Shown here piece after piece: positions 1-7,265 of a stretch of DNA of 64,000 nt. The stretch's first letter is position 1. Each line of letters opens with the position of its first letter. The notes beneath the pieces are model-generated. The model did no database searches. It saw nothing but the letters and a program-made list of their open reading frames with translations, and was not told where the DNA came from. The position numbers were made by a program, and so were the translations under genes. Source of the DNA: Bacteroidota bacterium (lineage in GTDB: Bacteria; Bacteroidota; Bacteroidia; AKYH767-A; 2013-40CM-41-45); the NCBI GenBank assembly GCA_016713765.1, contig JADJON010000003.1, positions 930,001 to 994,000 on the forward strand, read 5' to 3'.

Positions 1-1024
1 TGACCGCATCGCGGTATTCCGCTGTGGTGACGCGGTCGACCAGTTCGTGTTCAGGCGCCAGCGTGACGAAGGTGACACCGTAGATCGTGTCGGGACGCGT
101 GGTGAACACCTCGACGGAGCCGTTGTGGCCGTCGAGCTGGAAAAAGACCGAGCAGCCTTCCGACTTTCCGATCCAGTTGCGCTGGTGTTCTTTGATGGAG
201 TCGCTCCAGTCGATGCCGTCGAGGTCCTGCAGTAAACGTTCCGCATACGCAGTGATGCGCATGCTCCATTGTTTCATCTGCTTGCGCTCGACCGGGTAGC
301 CGCCGCGTTCGGAGACGCCGTCTTTGACCTCGTCGTTGGCGAGCACGGTCCCGAGGGCAGGGCACCAGTTCACCCAGGCATCGCCCAGGTAGGCCAGGCG
401 GAAGTGCATGAGGAGGTCGCTGCGTTCTTTTTCGGAGAGCGCTTTCCATTCTTCCGCCGTGAAGGGTTTGACGGGATGTTCGATATCGCCGGTCAGGACG
501 CGATGGTCGCGACCCTGGCAGCCGTGCGCTTCGAACTTGTGAATGAGTGTTTCGATCGGCTCCGCTTTGTTGGAATCATGGTTGTACCAACTGTTGAAGA
601 GCTGCAGGAAGATCCACTGCGTCCAGCGGTAGTACTCCGGATCGCAGGTACGTACTTCGCGGTCCCAGTCGTAGCAGAAGCCGATGTTGTCGAGTTGTTC
701 GCGGTAGCGGCGGATGTTCTGCTCGGTGGTGACGGCCGGATGCTGACCGGTCTGGATGGCGTATTGTTCCGCGGGCAGACCGAAGGCATCGTAGCCCATC
801 GGGTGGAGCACGTTGAAGCCTTTGAGCCGCTTGTAGCGGGCATAGATATCGGAAGCGATATAGCCCAGCGGGTGACCGACATGCAAACCCGCTCCGGACG
901 GATAGGGAAACATATCCAGCACATAACACTTCGGCCGGGAGGGGTCGATGTTCACGCGGTACACCTGGTTGCGTTTCCAGGCTTCCTGCCATTTACGTTC
1001 TATGTCACGAACGGGGTACTCCAT
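1..1024 (-). CDS. leuS: Leucyl-tRNA synthetase, N-terminal part (cut by window edge)
   Basis: Class Ia aminoacyl-tRNA synthetase that charges tRNA-Leu in the cytoplasm. Reading leftwards from the ATG at 1022-1024, the protein begins MEYPVRDIERKW and carries the nucleotide-binding motif MFPYPSGAGLHVGH, with the HIGH-type sequence HVGH at residues 48-51. The region up to the edge runs into the zinc/editing-domain part. About 341 residues are present; the family is usually over 850, so the KMSKS half lies outside the window. A TAnnTTTG-like box (TACATTCG on the minus strand, 1081-1088) lies about 57 bases upstream. It is divergent from ftsX. Long plus-strand open frames across this gene are antisense shadows. 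Confidence 0.95.
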   Translation of the reverse strand, partial: MEYPVRDIERKWQEAWKRNQVYRVNIDPSRPKCYVLDMFPYPSGAGLHVGHPLGYIASDIYARYKRLKGFNVLHPMGYDAFGLPAEQYAIQTGQHPAVTTEQNIRRYREQLDNIGFCYDWDREVRTCDPEYYRWTQWIFLQLFNSWYNHDSNKAEPIETLIHKFEAHGCQGRDHRVLTGDIEHPVKPFTAEEWKALSEKERSDLLMHFRLAYLGDAWVNWCPALGTVLANDEVKDGVSERGGYPVERKQMKQWSMRITAYAERLLQDLDGIDWSDSIKEHQRNWIGKSEGCSVFFQLDGHNGSVEVFTTRPDTIYGVTFVTLAPEHELVDRVTTAEYRDAV

Positions 1025-1142
1025 AAAGGGGGATCGGTGCGGATGAGGAGAAAGGAAACGAGGCTTCCCTTCTGAACATGCGAATGTAGAAAAAAGCGGC
1101 GGAGGGAAGCGGATTGCGGACTCCCGCGGGGAGGCTAATGCG

Positions 1143-1150
1143 TACTTTTG
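1143..1150 (+). promoter_or_regulatory. -7 promoter box for ftsX
   Basis: TACTTTTG matches the Bacteroidota -7 consensus TAnnTTTG and lies 13 bases before the ftsX ATG, implying a very short leader. No convincing -33 TTG is present at the usual 19-20 base spacing. Confidence 0.5.
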
Positions 1151-1163
1151 CAGGCACTTCCAG

Positions 1164-2039
1164 ATGGAAAATCCTCAAGACGGTAACCGCAGGCTTCGCA
1201 GCTCCTATGTATCCGCGATCATCAGCATCGCGTTGGTGCTGTTCCTGGTCGGCTTGCTGGGTCTGCTCATCCTGGAAGCGCGCCGGCTTTCGGAGTATGT
1301 GCGGGAGCACGTACAGGTGAGTATTTTCCTGCAGGATAATCTGAAAGACGAGCAGCTAAACGCGTTCATGCAGGAACTGGAAAGCATGTCGGAAGTACGA
1401 CAGGCACGCTACGTTTCGAAGGAAGCCGCGCTGGACAGCTTGAAAAAGGAGCTCGGAGAAGAAGCGACCGGTATGCTCGAGGCGAATCCCTTACCGGCCA
1501 CGATCGACCTGAAAGTACGCGCGGAGTACGCGGATCCTGACAGCCTGAAGGCCTTGCAGACGCATCTGCAGGCACGTTCGGAACTGGTACGGGAAGTGGT
1601 TTACCAGCAGACGGAAGTGGAGCGCATCAACAAGAATTTCCGGACGGTCGCCTTGGTGGTCTTCGCGTTCAGCCTGTTGTTGCTGGTGGTCGCGATCGCG
1701 CTCATCAACAACACCATTCGTCTGACGCTGTTCTCCCGACGGTTTACGATCAAGAGTATGCAACTGGTCGGAGCGACCCGCGGGTTCATTCGCCGTCCGT
1801 TTCTGCTGCGTTCCTTACTGCACGGGATCTATGCGTCTTTGATCGCCTGTATCCTGCTCTCGGGACTCTATGCCTTGCTCTATGCCCGCGTTCCCGAGCT
1901 GGCAGGCTTGCTGGATTTCCAAACCCTGGGTCTGTTGTTCGGCGGTGTCGTGGTGCTGGGGATGATCATTTCCGGCGTAAGCACCTTTTTCGCCGTGAAC
2001 CGTTACCTGCGGCTTCACCTGGACGAGCTGTATTACTAA
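1164..2039 (+). CDS. ftsX: Cell division protein FtsX (permease-like)
   Basis: Inner-membrane partner of the ATPase FtsE; in other bacteria the complex controls peptidoglycan hydrolases at the septum. The 291-residue protein has the FtsX plan: a first membrane segment at about residues 15-37, an extracytoplasmic domain to about 160, then three more membrane segments (about 165-187, 215-237, 255-280) in the FtsX-type permease module. ftsE is not next to it, as I recall is common in Bacteroidota. It starts a same-strand run with DUF3098, uppP and truB, an order I recall as conserved in the phylum. Confidence 0.9.
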   Translation: MENPQDGNRRLRSSYVSAIISIALVLFLVGLLGLLILEARRLSEYVREHVQVSIFLQDNLKDEQLNAFMQELESMSEVRQARYVSKEAALDSLKKELGEEATGMLEANPLPATIDLKVRAEYADPDSLKALQTHLQARSELVREVVYQQTEVERINKNFRTVALVVFAFSLLLLVVAIALINNTIRLTLFSRRFTIKSMQLVGATRGFIRRPFLLRSLLHGIYASLIACILLSGLYALLYARVPELAGLLDFQTLGLLFGGVVVLGMIISGVSTFFAVNRYLRLHLDELYY

Positions 2040-2063
2040 GGCCGGCATTTTTCCGGAAAACGC

Positions 2064-2071
2064 TATACTTG
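2064..2071 (+). promoter_or_regulatory. -7-like box upstream of the DUF3098 gene
   Basis: TATACTTG resembles TAnnTTTG (one mismatch) and ends 19 bases before the ATG at 2091. Confidence 0.35.
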
Positions 2072-2090
2072 CATCCGCAACCGCATTTCC

Positions 2091-2336
2091 ATGGCCAAGA
2101 AAGAGACCAAATCCACGATCGACTTCCCCTTCGGGCGGGAGAACTATGTACTGATGCTAATCGGTATAGTGGTGATTTTCATTGGTTTCGCCCTGATGGC
2201 CGGCGGCGGATCCGACGATCCTGCCGTTTGGAATCCGGAAATCTTCAGTGCACGCCGCATTACCGTGGCCCCGATCGTTGTCATGATCGGATTCGTCATT
2301 GAGGTCGTTGCCATCGTGAAGAAGTCGAAGGAATGA
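2091..2336 (+). CDS. DUF3098 family small membrane protein
   Basis: An 81-residue protein with two predicted membrane helices (about 23-42 and 58-76) joined by a short loop containing DDPAVWNPEIFSARRI, a pattern I associate with DUF3098. The function is unknown. It sits between ftsX and uppP, which suggests a role linked to the envelope or cell division, but that is inference from position only. The ATG at 2091 is preferred to an alternative frame over the same stretch because it gives the membrane protein and is preceded by a promoter-like box. Confidence 0.85.
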   Translation: MAKKETKSTIDFPFGRENYVLMLIGIVVIFIGFALMAGGGSDDPAVWNPEIFSARRITVAPIVVMIGFVIEVVAIVKKSKE

Positions 2337-2391
2337 TCCGTTCCACGCTTCGACGACCGCTCCTTTCCCACCCGATCAACTCCTTATCTGC

Positions 2392-3210
2392 ATGAACTAC
2401 GCTCAGGCAGTGGTCCTCGCTATTGTCGAAGGCCTGACCGAATTCCTGCCGGTCTCTTCGACCGGGCACATGATCATCGCTTCTTCGGTGATGGGCATCG
2501 CGCAGGAGAGTTACACCAAGACCTTCACCGTGGCCATTCAGTTCGGCGCGATCCTGTCGGTGGTGCTGTTGTATTGGAAAAAGTTCCTGCCGCAGGGCAG
2601 TGACTGGGCGGGGATGATCCGGTTTTACCGCAGGCTGATCATCGCGTTCATTCCCGCGGTGATCTTCGGTTTGCTCTTGAAAAAATACATCGATCAGTTG
2701 TTGGAGAACGTGATCGTTGTCGCCGTCGCCTTGCTGGTGGGCGGTATCATCTTCCTCTTTCTCGACAAGTGGTTCAAAGCCGCGGAAGAACGCGGCGAGC
2801 CCGAGCTGACCAACGACGGTAAGGCGTTCCGCATCGGCTTTTTCCAGGTGCTGGCGATGGTTCCGGGAGTTTCGCGTTCGGCCGCTACCATCATTGGCGG
2901 ACTCACCCAGGGTCTGAATAAAAAAGCGGCGGCGGAATTTTCCTTCTTCCTCGCCGTGCCGACCATGTTCGCCGCCACGGTCAAGGACCTGTGGGACTTT
3001 CACCACGAGGGTGGCGGATTCACCGGCGATCAGTTGCCGGTGCTGGTCGTTGGCAACCTGGTAGCATTCGTCGTTGCCGTCCTGGCGATCCGATCGTTCA
3101 TCGGCTACCTGACGAAGCACGGCTTCCGGGTGTTTGGTTACTACCGGATTCTGGTCGGACTGGCGATCCTGGTGCTGCATTTTCTGGGCATCGACCTGCA
3201 AATGTTCTGA
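2392..3210 (+). CDS. uppP: Undecaprenyl-diphosphatase UppP (BacA family)
   Basis: Integral membrane phosphatase that recycles the C55 lipid carrier by hydrolysing undecaprenyl diphosphate to the monophosphate, needed for peptidoglycan and O-antigen synthesis; members confer bacitracin tolerance. The 272-residue protein has both family signatures: EGLTEFLPVSSTGH at residues 13-26 and PGVSRSAATI at 158-167, with about eight hydrophobic segments. The length is normal for the family. It lies 55 bases after the DUF3098 gene and 10 bases before truB, so it is probably co-transcribed with truB. Confidence 0.96.
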   Translation: MNYAQAVVLAIVEGLTEFLPVSSTGHMIIASSVMGIAQESYTKTFTVAIQFGAILSVVLLYWKKFLPQGSDWAGMIRFYRRLIIAFIPAVIFGLLLKKYIDQLLENVIVVAVALLVGGIIFLFLDKWFKAAEERGEPELTNDGKAFRIGFFQVLAMVPGVSRSAATIIGGLTQGLNKKAAAEFSFFLAVPTMFAATVKDLWDFHHEGGGFTGDQLPVLVVGNLVAFVVAVLAIRSFIGYLTKHGFRVFGYYRILVGLAILVLHFLGIDLQMF

Positions 3211-3220
3211 TCGCGCGGAC

Positions 3221-3952
3221 ATGTATTCTCCCGAAACGGACCTGCTGACAGGGCGGGTTTTACTGATCGACAAACCCGAAGGCTGGACCTCGTTCGATGC
3301 CGTGAACAAAGTGAAGCGAGCCTTGCTGCATGCGGCATTGCAGGGTGTGGAACAAGCAGAGGAACGGAAGCGCATCAAGAAAAAACTCAAGATCGGTCAT
3401 GCCGGAACGCTCGACCCGTTGGCGACCGGATTGTTGGTCGTGTGTACCGGTCCGAAGACCAAGACCATTTCCGAAATTCAGGATGCGGAAAAAGAATACA
3501 CCGGAACCATTTTGGTCGGTGCGACGACACCTTCGTATGACCGCGAGTTACCTCCGGACCGGCACTACCCGACCGATCACATCCGCGAATCGGATATACT
3601 GGAAGCGACCCGTTCGCTGACGGGAATGCAGGAACAATTGCCGCCAGCCTTTTCCGCGCTGAAGGTCGGTGGTAAACGCGCCTATGAACTCGCGCGACAG
3701 GGGAAGGAAGTGGAGATGAAACCGAGGACCGTCGAGATCCTGGAGTTTACGATCACTGACAATCGGTTTCCGGAACTCGACTTCCGCGTCCGTTGCAGCA
3801 AGGGCACCTACATCCGGACCCTGGCGCATGACCTCGGAAAGCGGCTCGGCTCGGGTGCCTACCTGCTCGCCCTGAGACGGACCCGTATTGGGAATTACCG
3901 GGTAGAAGATGCGCGGACACCGGAGGCGATCGCAGCTCAATTTGCTGAATAG
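3221..3952 (+). CDS. truB: tRNA pseudouridine(55) synthase TruB
   Basis: Converts U55 of the tRNA T-loop to pseudouridine. The ATG at 3221 starts a 243-residue protein; an open frame extends further upstream but would run inside uppP, so 3221 is the sensible start. Visible motifs are LIDKPEGWTSF (about 15-25) and GHAGTLDPLATGLL with the catalytic aspartate at residue 65, followed by KRAYELARQG and the C-terminal YIRTLAHDLG segment. A lysine/arginine-rich stretch at about 45-57 precedes the catalytic loop. It is 10 bases downstream of uppP and probably ends this operon. Confidence 0.95.
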   Translation: MYSPETDLLTGRVLLIDKPEGWTSFDAVNKVKRALLHAALQGVEQAEERKRIKKKLKIGHAGTLDPLATGLLVVCTGPKTKTISEIQDAEKEYTGTILVGATTPSYDRELPPDRHYPTDHIRESDILEATRSLTGMQEQLPPAFSALKVGGKRAYELARQGKEVEMKPRTVEILEFTITDNRFPELDFRVRCSKGTYIRTLAHDLGKRLGSGAYLLALRRTRIGNYRVEDARTPEAIAAQFAE

Positions 3953-4001
3953 CAAATCATTAACCCCATTTTGAACACGACAAATTTTTATCGGCAAACC
4001 C

Positions 4002-4033
4002 TTTACAAGGGGGGTAGCACGATTGTATCTTTG
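4002..4033 (+). promoter_or_regulatory. Bacteroidota-type promoter for queA
   Basis: TATCTTTG at 4026-4033 is an exact TAnnTTTG -7 box. A TTTA element at 4002-4005 lies 20 bases upstream, matching the -33/-7 spacing of the phylum. The queA ATG is 49 bases further on. Confidence 0.6.
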
Positions 4034-4081
4034 CCGCCCTCTTGATTTTCAGAGGGTTTGTAAAAGTCTACTGCTCCAAAG

Positions 4082-5131
4082 ATGAAGCTGAGTCAATTTA
4101 AGATTTCCGTGCCTGATAACCTGATCGCCACACATCCGGCAAAAAACAGGGAAGACGCACGGTTGATGGTGTTGGACCGGAAGACCGGGAAAATCGAGCA
4201 CAAGAAATTCAAGGACATCCTGAATTATTTCGACGACGGGGATTGCATGATCGTGAACAACACGCGCGTGTTTCCGGCCCGTTTGTATGGTAATAAGGAA
4301 AAGACCGGAGCGAAGATCGAAGTCTTCCTGCTCCGCGAGCTCAACCGTGAAAGTCGTTTGTGGGATGTGCTGGTGGATCCGGCCCGGAAAATCCGGATCG
4401 GCAACAAGTTGTACTTCGGCGATGACGATCTGTTGGTCGCGGAAGTGATCGACAATACCACGTCGCGCGGACGCACCCTGCGTTTCCTGTTCGACGGCCC
4501 GTACGAGGAGTTCAAGAAGACGGTCTTGTCGCTCGGACAAACCCCGCTGCCGAAGTACATCAAGCGCAAGGCGGAGCCGGAAGATGCCGACCGTTACCAG
4601 ACCGTGTTCGCACGGCACGAAGGAGCCGTTGCCGCTCCTACAGCCGGCCTGCACTTCAGCATGCCGCTGGTAAAGCGCCTTGAGCTGAAAGGCGTACACT
4701 TCGCCGAAATGACCTTACACGTCGGCCTGGGCACCTTCCGTCCGGTCGAGGTGGAAGACCTTACCAAGCACAAGATGGATTCGGAGCAGGTGATCGTTCC
4801 GAAAGACTGTTGCGATATCGTCAACAAGGCGAAGACGGCCAAGAAACGTATTTGCGCAGTCGGCACGACCGTGATGCGCGGCGTTGAGACCAGCGTATCC
4901 ACGCAGGGCGAGTTGAAGCCCTTCGACGGATGGACGAACAAGTTCATTTTCCCTCCCTACGATTTCTCGATCGCCAACTGCATGATCACGAACTTCCACA
5001 TGCCGGAATCCACCCTCTTGATGATGGTAGCGGCCTTTGGAGGTTATGAGCACATCATGCACGCCTACAAAGTGGCGGTGAAGGAGAAGTATCGGTTTTA
5101 TAGTTATGGGGATGCGATGCTGATTATTTGA
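4082..5131 (+). CDS. queA: S-adenosylmethionine:tRNA ribosyltransferase-isomerase QueA
   Basis: Transfers and isomerises the ribosyl group of SAM onto 7-aminomethyl-7-deazaguanine in tRNA to make epoxyqueuosine, the penultimate step of queuosine synthesis. The 349-residue length is normal. Recognisable QueA segments are NNTRVFPARLYG near residue 58, PLPKYIKRKAEPED near 155, AAPTAGLHFS near 182 and HVGLGTFRPV near 215. The gene has its own promoter box and is followed by a repeat-rich spacer and a terminator hairpin, so it appears monocistronic. Confidence 0.96.
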   Translation: MKLSQFKISVPDNLIATHPAKNREDARLMVLDRKTGKIEHKKFKDILNYFDDGDCMIVNNTRVFPARLYGNKEKTGAKIEVFLLRELNRESRLWDVLVDPARKIRIGNKLYFGDDDLLVAEVIDNTTSRGRTLRFLFDGPYEEFKKTVLSLGQTPLPKYIKRKAEPEDADRYQTVFARHEGAVAAPTAGLHFSMPLVKRLELKGVHFAEMTLHVGLGTFRPVEVEDLTKHKMDSEQVIVPKDCCDIVNKAKTAKKRICAVGTTVMRGVETSVSTQGELKPFDGWTNKFIFPPYDFSIANCMITNFHMPESTLLMMVAAFGGYEHIMHAYKVAVKEKYRFYSYGDAMLII

Positions 5132-5135
5132 AGAA

Positions 5136-5301
5136 GGGACGAGGGACGAGACCGAGGGACGAGGACCTGCCTGCCGAAGCTTTAGCGAAGGCAGGGGAAG
5201 AAGGTGCGAGGAGCGAGACCGAGGAAGAAGGGACGAGGGACGAGGGACGAGGGACGAGAAATTGATATAACTCGAAACCGGTAACAAGAAACCGGTAACT
5301 T
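5136..5301. repeat. Heptad repeat array downstream of queA, with hairpin
   Basis: The unit GGGACGA occurs at 5136-5142, 5143-5149 and 5156-5162, and four times in perfect tandem at 5230-5257. Between these is a small hairpin with arms CCTGCC (5170-5175) and GGCAGG (5190-5195). At the end, a 14-base unit beginning GAAACCGGTAAC is repeated at 5274-5287 and 5288-5301. All units are 7 or 14 bases. There is no coding signal; the open frames across it are low-complexity. Confidence 0.8.
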
Positions 5302-5309
5302 TCAACAAC

Positions 5310-5338
5310 AAAAAAGCCCCGCTGTGCGGGGCTTTTTT
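5310..5338. terminator. Bidirectional intrinsic terminator between queA and gdhA
   Basis: Stem GCCCCGC / GCGGGGC with loop TGT, flanked by an A-run on the left and a T-run on the right, so it can stop transcription from both convergent genes. Confidence 0.9.
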
Positions 5339-5355
5339 GTTTGGGTGTTACTTGA

Positions 5356-6780
5356 TTACGGGAAGATCCCGAGTGACTGGTAGGATACCCCGAGTTTATT
5401 GATGCCGCTGACGAATGCCGCGGTGCGGAGGTCGGAGATGCCGCTGGTGCGGTTCCGGATCTCGCGGATTTCGTTGTAGGCGAAGATCATCGTTTCTTCG
5501 AGGCCCGAGCGGACCAGGTCGATCTCGTCGGCGCCGCGGGTGAGCAGGCTACGTTCGCGTGCGTCGAGGTATTTACCGGTGATCTTTTCGATCGAACTGA
5601 GCATTTGCAGGTTCGTCATTTCCTGGAAGCGCTTTTCCATGCGACCGAAGCGGACGTGCGAAAGGTTTTTCAGCCATTCGAAGTACGAAACCGTCACGCC
5701 GCCGGCGTTGAGGTAAAGGTCGGGGATGATCATCACGCCACGCTGGGTCAGGATCTCTTCGGCTTCTTTGGTGACCGGGCCGTTGGCGCCTTCGGCAATC
5801 ACCTTGGCCTTGATGCGGGGAGCGTTCTCAGCGGTGATCTGGTTTTCCAGCGCAGCGGGAACGAGCACGTCGCAATCAAGTTCAAGGGTCTGCATGGTGT
5901 TCTCGACATTCTTCGCACCGGGGAAGTTGAGGATGGAACCCGTCTCTTTACGGTGCTTGAATACCGCTTCGATGTCGAGGCCGTTCTCGTTGTAGATACC
6001 GCCTTCACGTTCGGCGATCGCGACCACGATGCCTCCGCCCTGGCTGATGAACTTAGCCGAGTAGAAGCCTACGTTGCCGAGACCCTGCACGATGACACGC
6101 TTACCTTCGATGCCGGTAGACAGTCCGAGCTTCTTCATGTCTTCCGGCCAGCTCATCGCTTCGCGGATTCCATAATAGACACCCTGTCCGGTAGCCTCCG
6201 TGCGTCCCTGGATACCGCCCTGTCCGAGCGGTTTTCCGGTCACACATCCCAGCGCGTTCAGGTCGTCGTAACGGAAGGTCGCATAGGTATCGGCGATCCA
6301 GGCCATTTCGCGGGGACCGCTGCCGTAATCGGGAGCCGGTACGTCGATGGCCGCGCCGATCATACTCTTCTTAATGAGTTCCGTGGTATAGCGGCGCGTG
6401 ATGCGCTCCATTTGCCGGACATTCATTTGAGCAGGATTCACCTTGATGCCGCCCTTTGCTCCGCCGAACGGAACATCGACGACCGCGCACTTGAAAGTCA
6501 TCAGGGTAGCCAGCGCTTTTACTTCGTCTTCATCGACGAACTCGCTGTAGCGGATACCACCTTTCGTCGGAGTCTTGTGGTGACTGTGTTGTACCCGGAT
6601 GCCTTCGAAGACCTGGATCTTGCCATCGACTTCGATCGGGAAATAGAACTTGTAGGTACTGTTGCAGATCTTGATCTGGTGCAACAAGCCGGGCTCAAAA
6701 CTGGTGAAAGCGGCGGCCTTGTCGAAGGTGGACAGCACGTCGTTGTAGAACTTGCTGCCGCCCGAATTCGCATTACTCAT
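5356..6780 (-). CDS. gdhA: Glutamate dehydrogenase (Glu/Leu/Phe/Val dehydrogenase family)
   Basis: Interconverts glutamate and 2-oxoglutarate plus ammonia using NAD(P). The 474-residue protein has the N-terminal dimerisation/substrate domain with PTKGGIRYS at 71-79, conserved lysines in TFKCAVVDVPFGGAKGGI (K97, K109, K113 region), and the Rossmann motif GLGNVG in the second half. The C-terminus and total length fit the hexameric class of about 420-480 residues; cofactor specificity cannot be read with confidence. It converges with queA on a shared terminator and has a promoter-like pair at 6808-6836. Confidence 0.93.
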   Translation of the reverse strand: MSNANSGGSKFYNDVLSTFDKAAAFTSFEPGLLHQIKICNSTYKFYFPIEVDGKIQVFEGIRVQHSHHKTPTKGGIRYSEFVDEDEVKALATLMTFKCAVVDVPFGGAKGGIKVNPAQMNVRQMERITRRYTTELIKKSMIGAAIDVPAPDYGSGPREMAWIADTYATFRYDDLNALGCVTGKPLGQGGIQGRTEATGQGVYYGIREAMSWPEDMKKLGLSTGIEGKRVIVQGLGNVGFYSAKFISQGGGIVVAIAEREGGIYNENGLDIEAVFKHRKETGSILNFPGAKNVENTMQTLELDCDVLVPAALENQITAENAPRIKAKVIAEGANGPVTKEAEEILTQRGVMIIPDLYLNAGGVTVSYFEWLKNLSHVRFGRMEKRFQEMTNLQMLSSIEKITGKYLDARERSLLTRGADEIDLVRSGLEETMIFAYNEIREIRNRTSGISDLRTAAFVSGINKLGVSYQSLGIFP

Positions 6781-6807
6781 GATGATGATTTGTCGCGTTT
6801 GGAGGCG

Positions 6808-6836
6808 TAAAGGTAAAAAAGTGCCGGAAGCCCCAA
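6808..6836 (-). promoter_or_regulatory. Promoter for gdhA
   Basis: On the minus strand TTG (6834-6836), an 18-base spacer and TACCTTTA (6808-6815) precede the ATG by about 27 bases. This resembles the Bacteroidota TTG-N19-TAnnTTTG arrangement. Confidence 0.5.
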
Positions 6837-6899
6837 GGTGATGAAACCGCTTTCCTGCGGTTGTTTTCCCGGTAAGGGAGGTGTACCTTGCAACGACCC

Positions 6900-7247
6900 A
6901 TGGAATTTCTTGCCCGCCTGATCACCAGCGCTTTAGCCGTCATCGTGACCTCCTACCTCCTGCCCGGAGTACATGTTGACGGGGCCATTACAGCCATCAT
7001 TGTGGCGGCCGTCCTCGCCTTTCTGAACGCGATCGTCAAGCCGATCCTGGTGCTGCTGACCATTCCGATCACGGTGGTCACCCTGGGACTTTTCCTGCTG
7101 GTCATCAACGCGCTGATGATCCTGGCCGCGCAAAAGATCGTACCGGGTTTTTCGGTCGACGGTTTCTGGATCGCCTTGTTGTTCTCGATCGTGTTGTCGG
7201 TCGTGAATGCCGTGTTCGAAGGCATCGCCGGCAGCTCGAAAAATTAA
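6900..7247 (+). CDS. Phage-holin-like family membrane protein (PF04020 type)
   Basis: A small protein of about 115 residues with four hydrophobic helices and polar tips, matching the 'four-TMS phage holin' family, which is chromosomal and not usually phage-linked. Its function is unknown. Typical features seen are AIVKPILVLLTIPITVVTLG and the closing VVNAVFEG. I chose ATG 6900; a TTG at 6888 in the same frame is possible and has AGGGAGG just before it. There are no phage genes nearby, so a lysis role is not supported. Confidence 0.75.
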   Translation: MEFLARLITSALAVIVTSYLLPGVHVDGAITAIIVAAVLAFLNAIVKPILVLLTIPITVVTLGLFLLVINALMILAAQKIVPGFSVDGFWIALLFSIVLSVVNAVFEGIAGSSKN

Positions 7248-7265
7248 GCGTAGAATCTTACGGGA

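Noticed and set aside
269..1075. Long plus-strand open frame of 268 codons
   Set aside because: It is antisense to leuS, whose minus-strand frame has clear synthetase motifs.
2296..3390. 364-codon minus-strand open frame
   Set aside because: Antisense to uppP and truB; its composition is a by-product of their codon use.
5166..5195. Terminator downstream of queA at the CCTGCC/GGCAGG hairpin
   Set aside because: The stem is short, the loop is 14 bases and no T-run follows; the stronger hairpin is at 5310-5338.
5605..6810. 401-codon plus-strand open frame
   Set aside because: Antisense shadow of glutamate dehydrogenase; no homology-like motifs.
6900..7247. Prophage lysis gene
   Set aside because: The four-helix holin-like family is chromosomal here; no phage genes are near.
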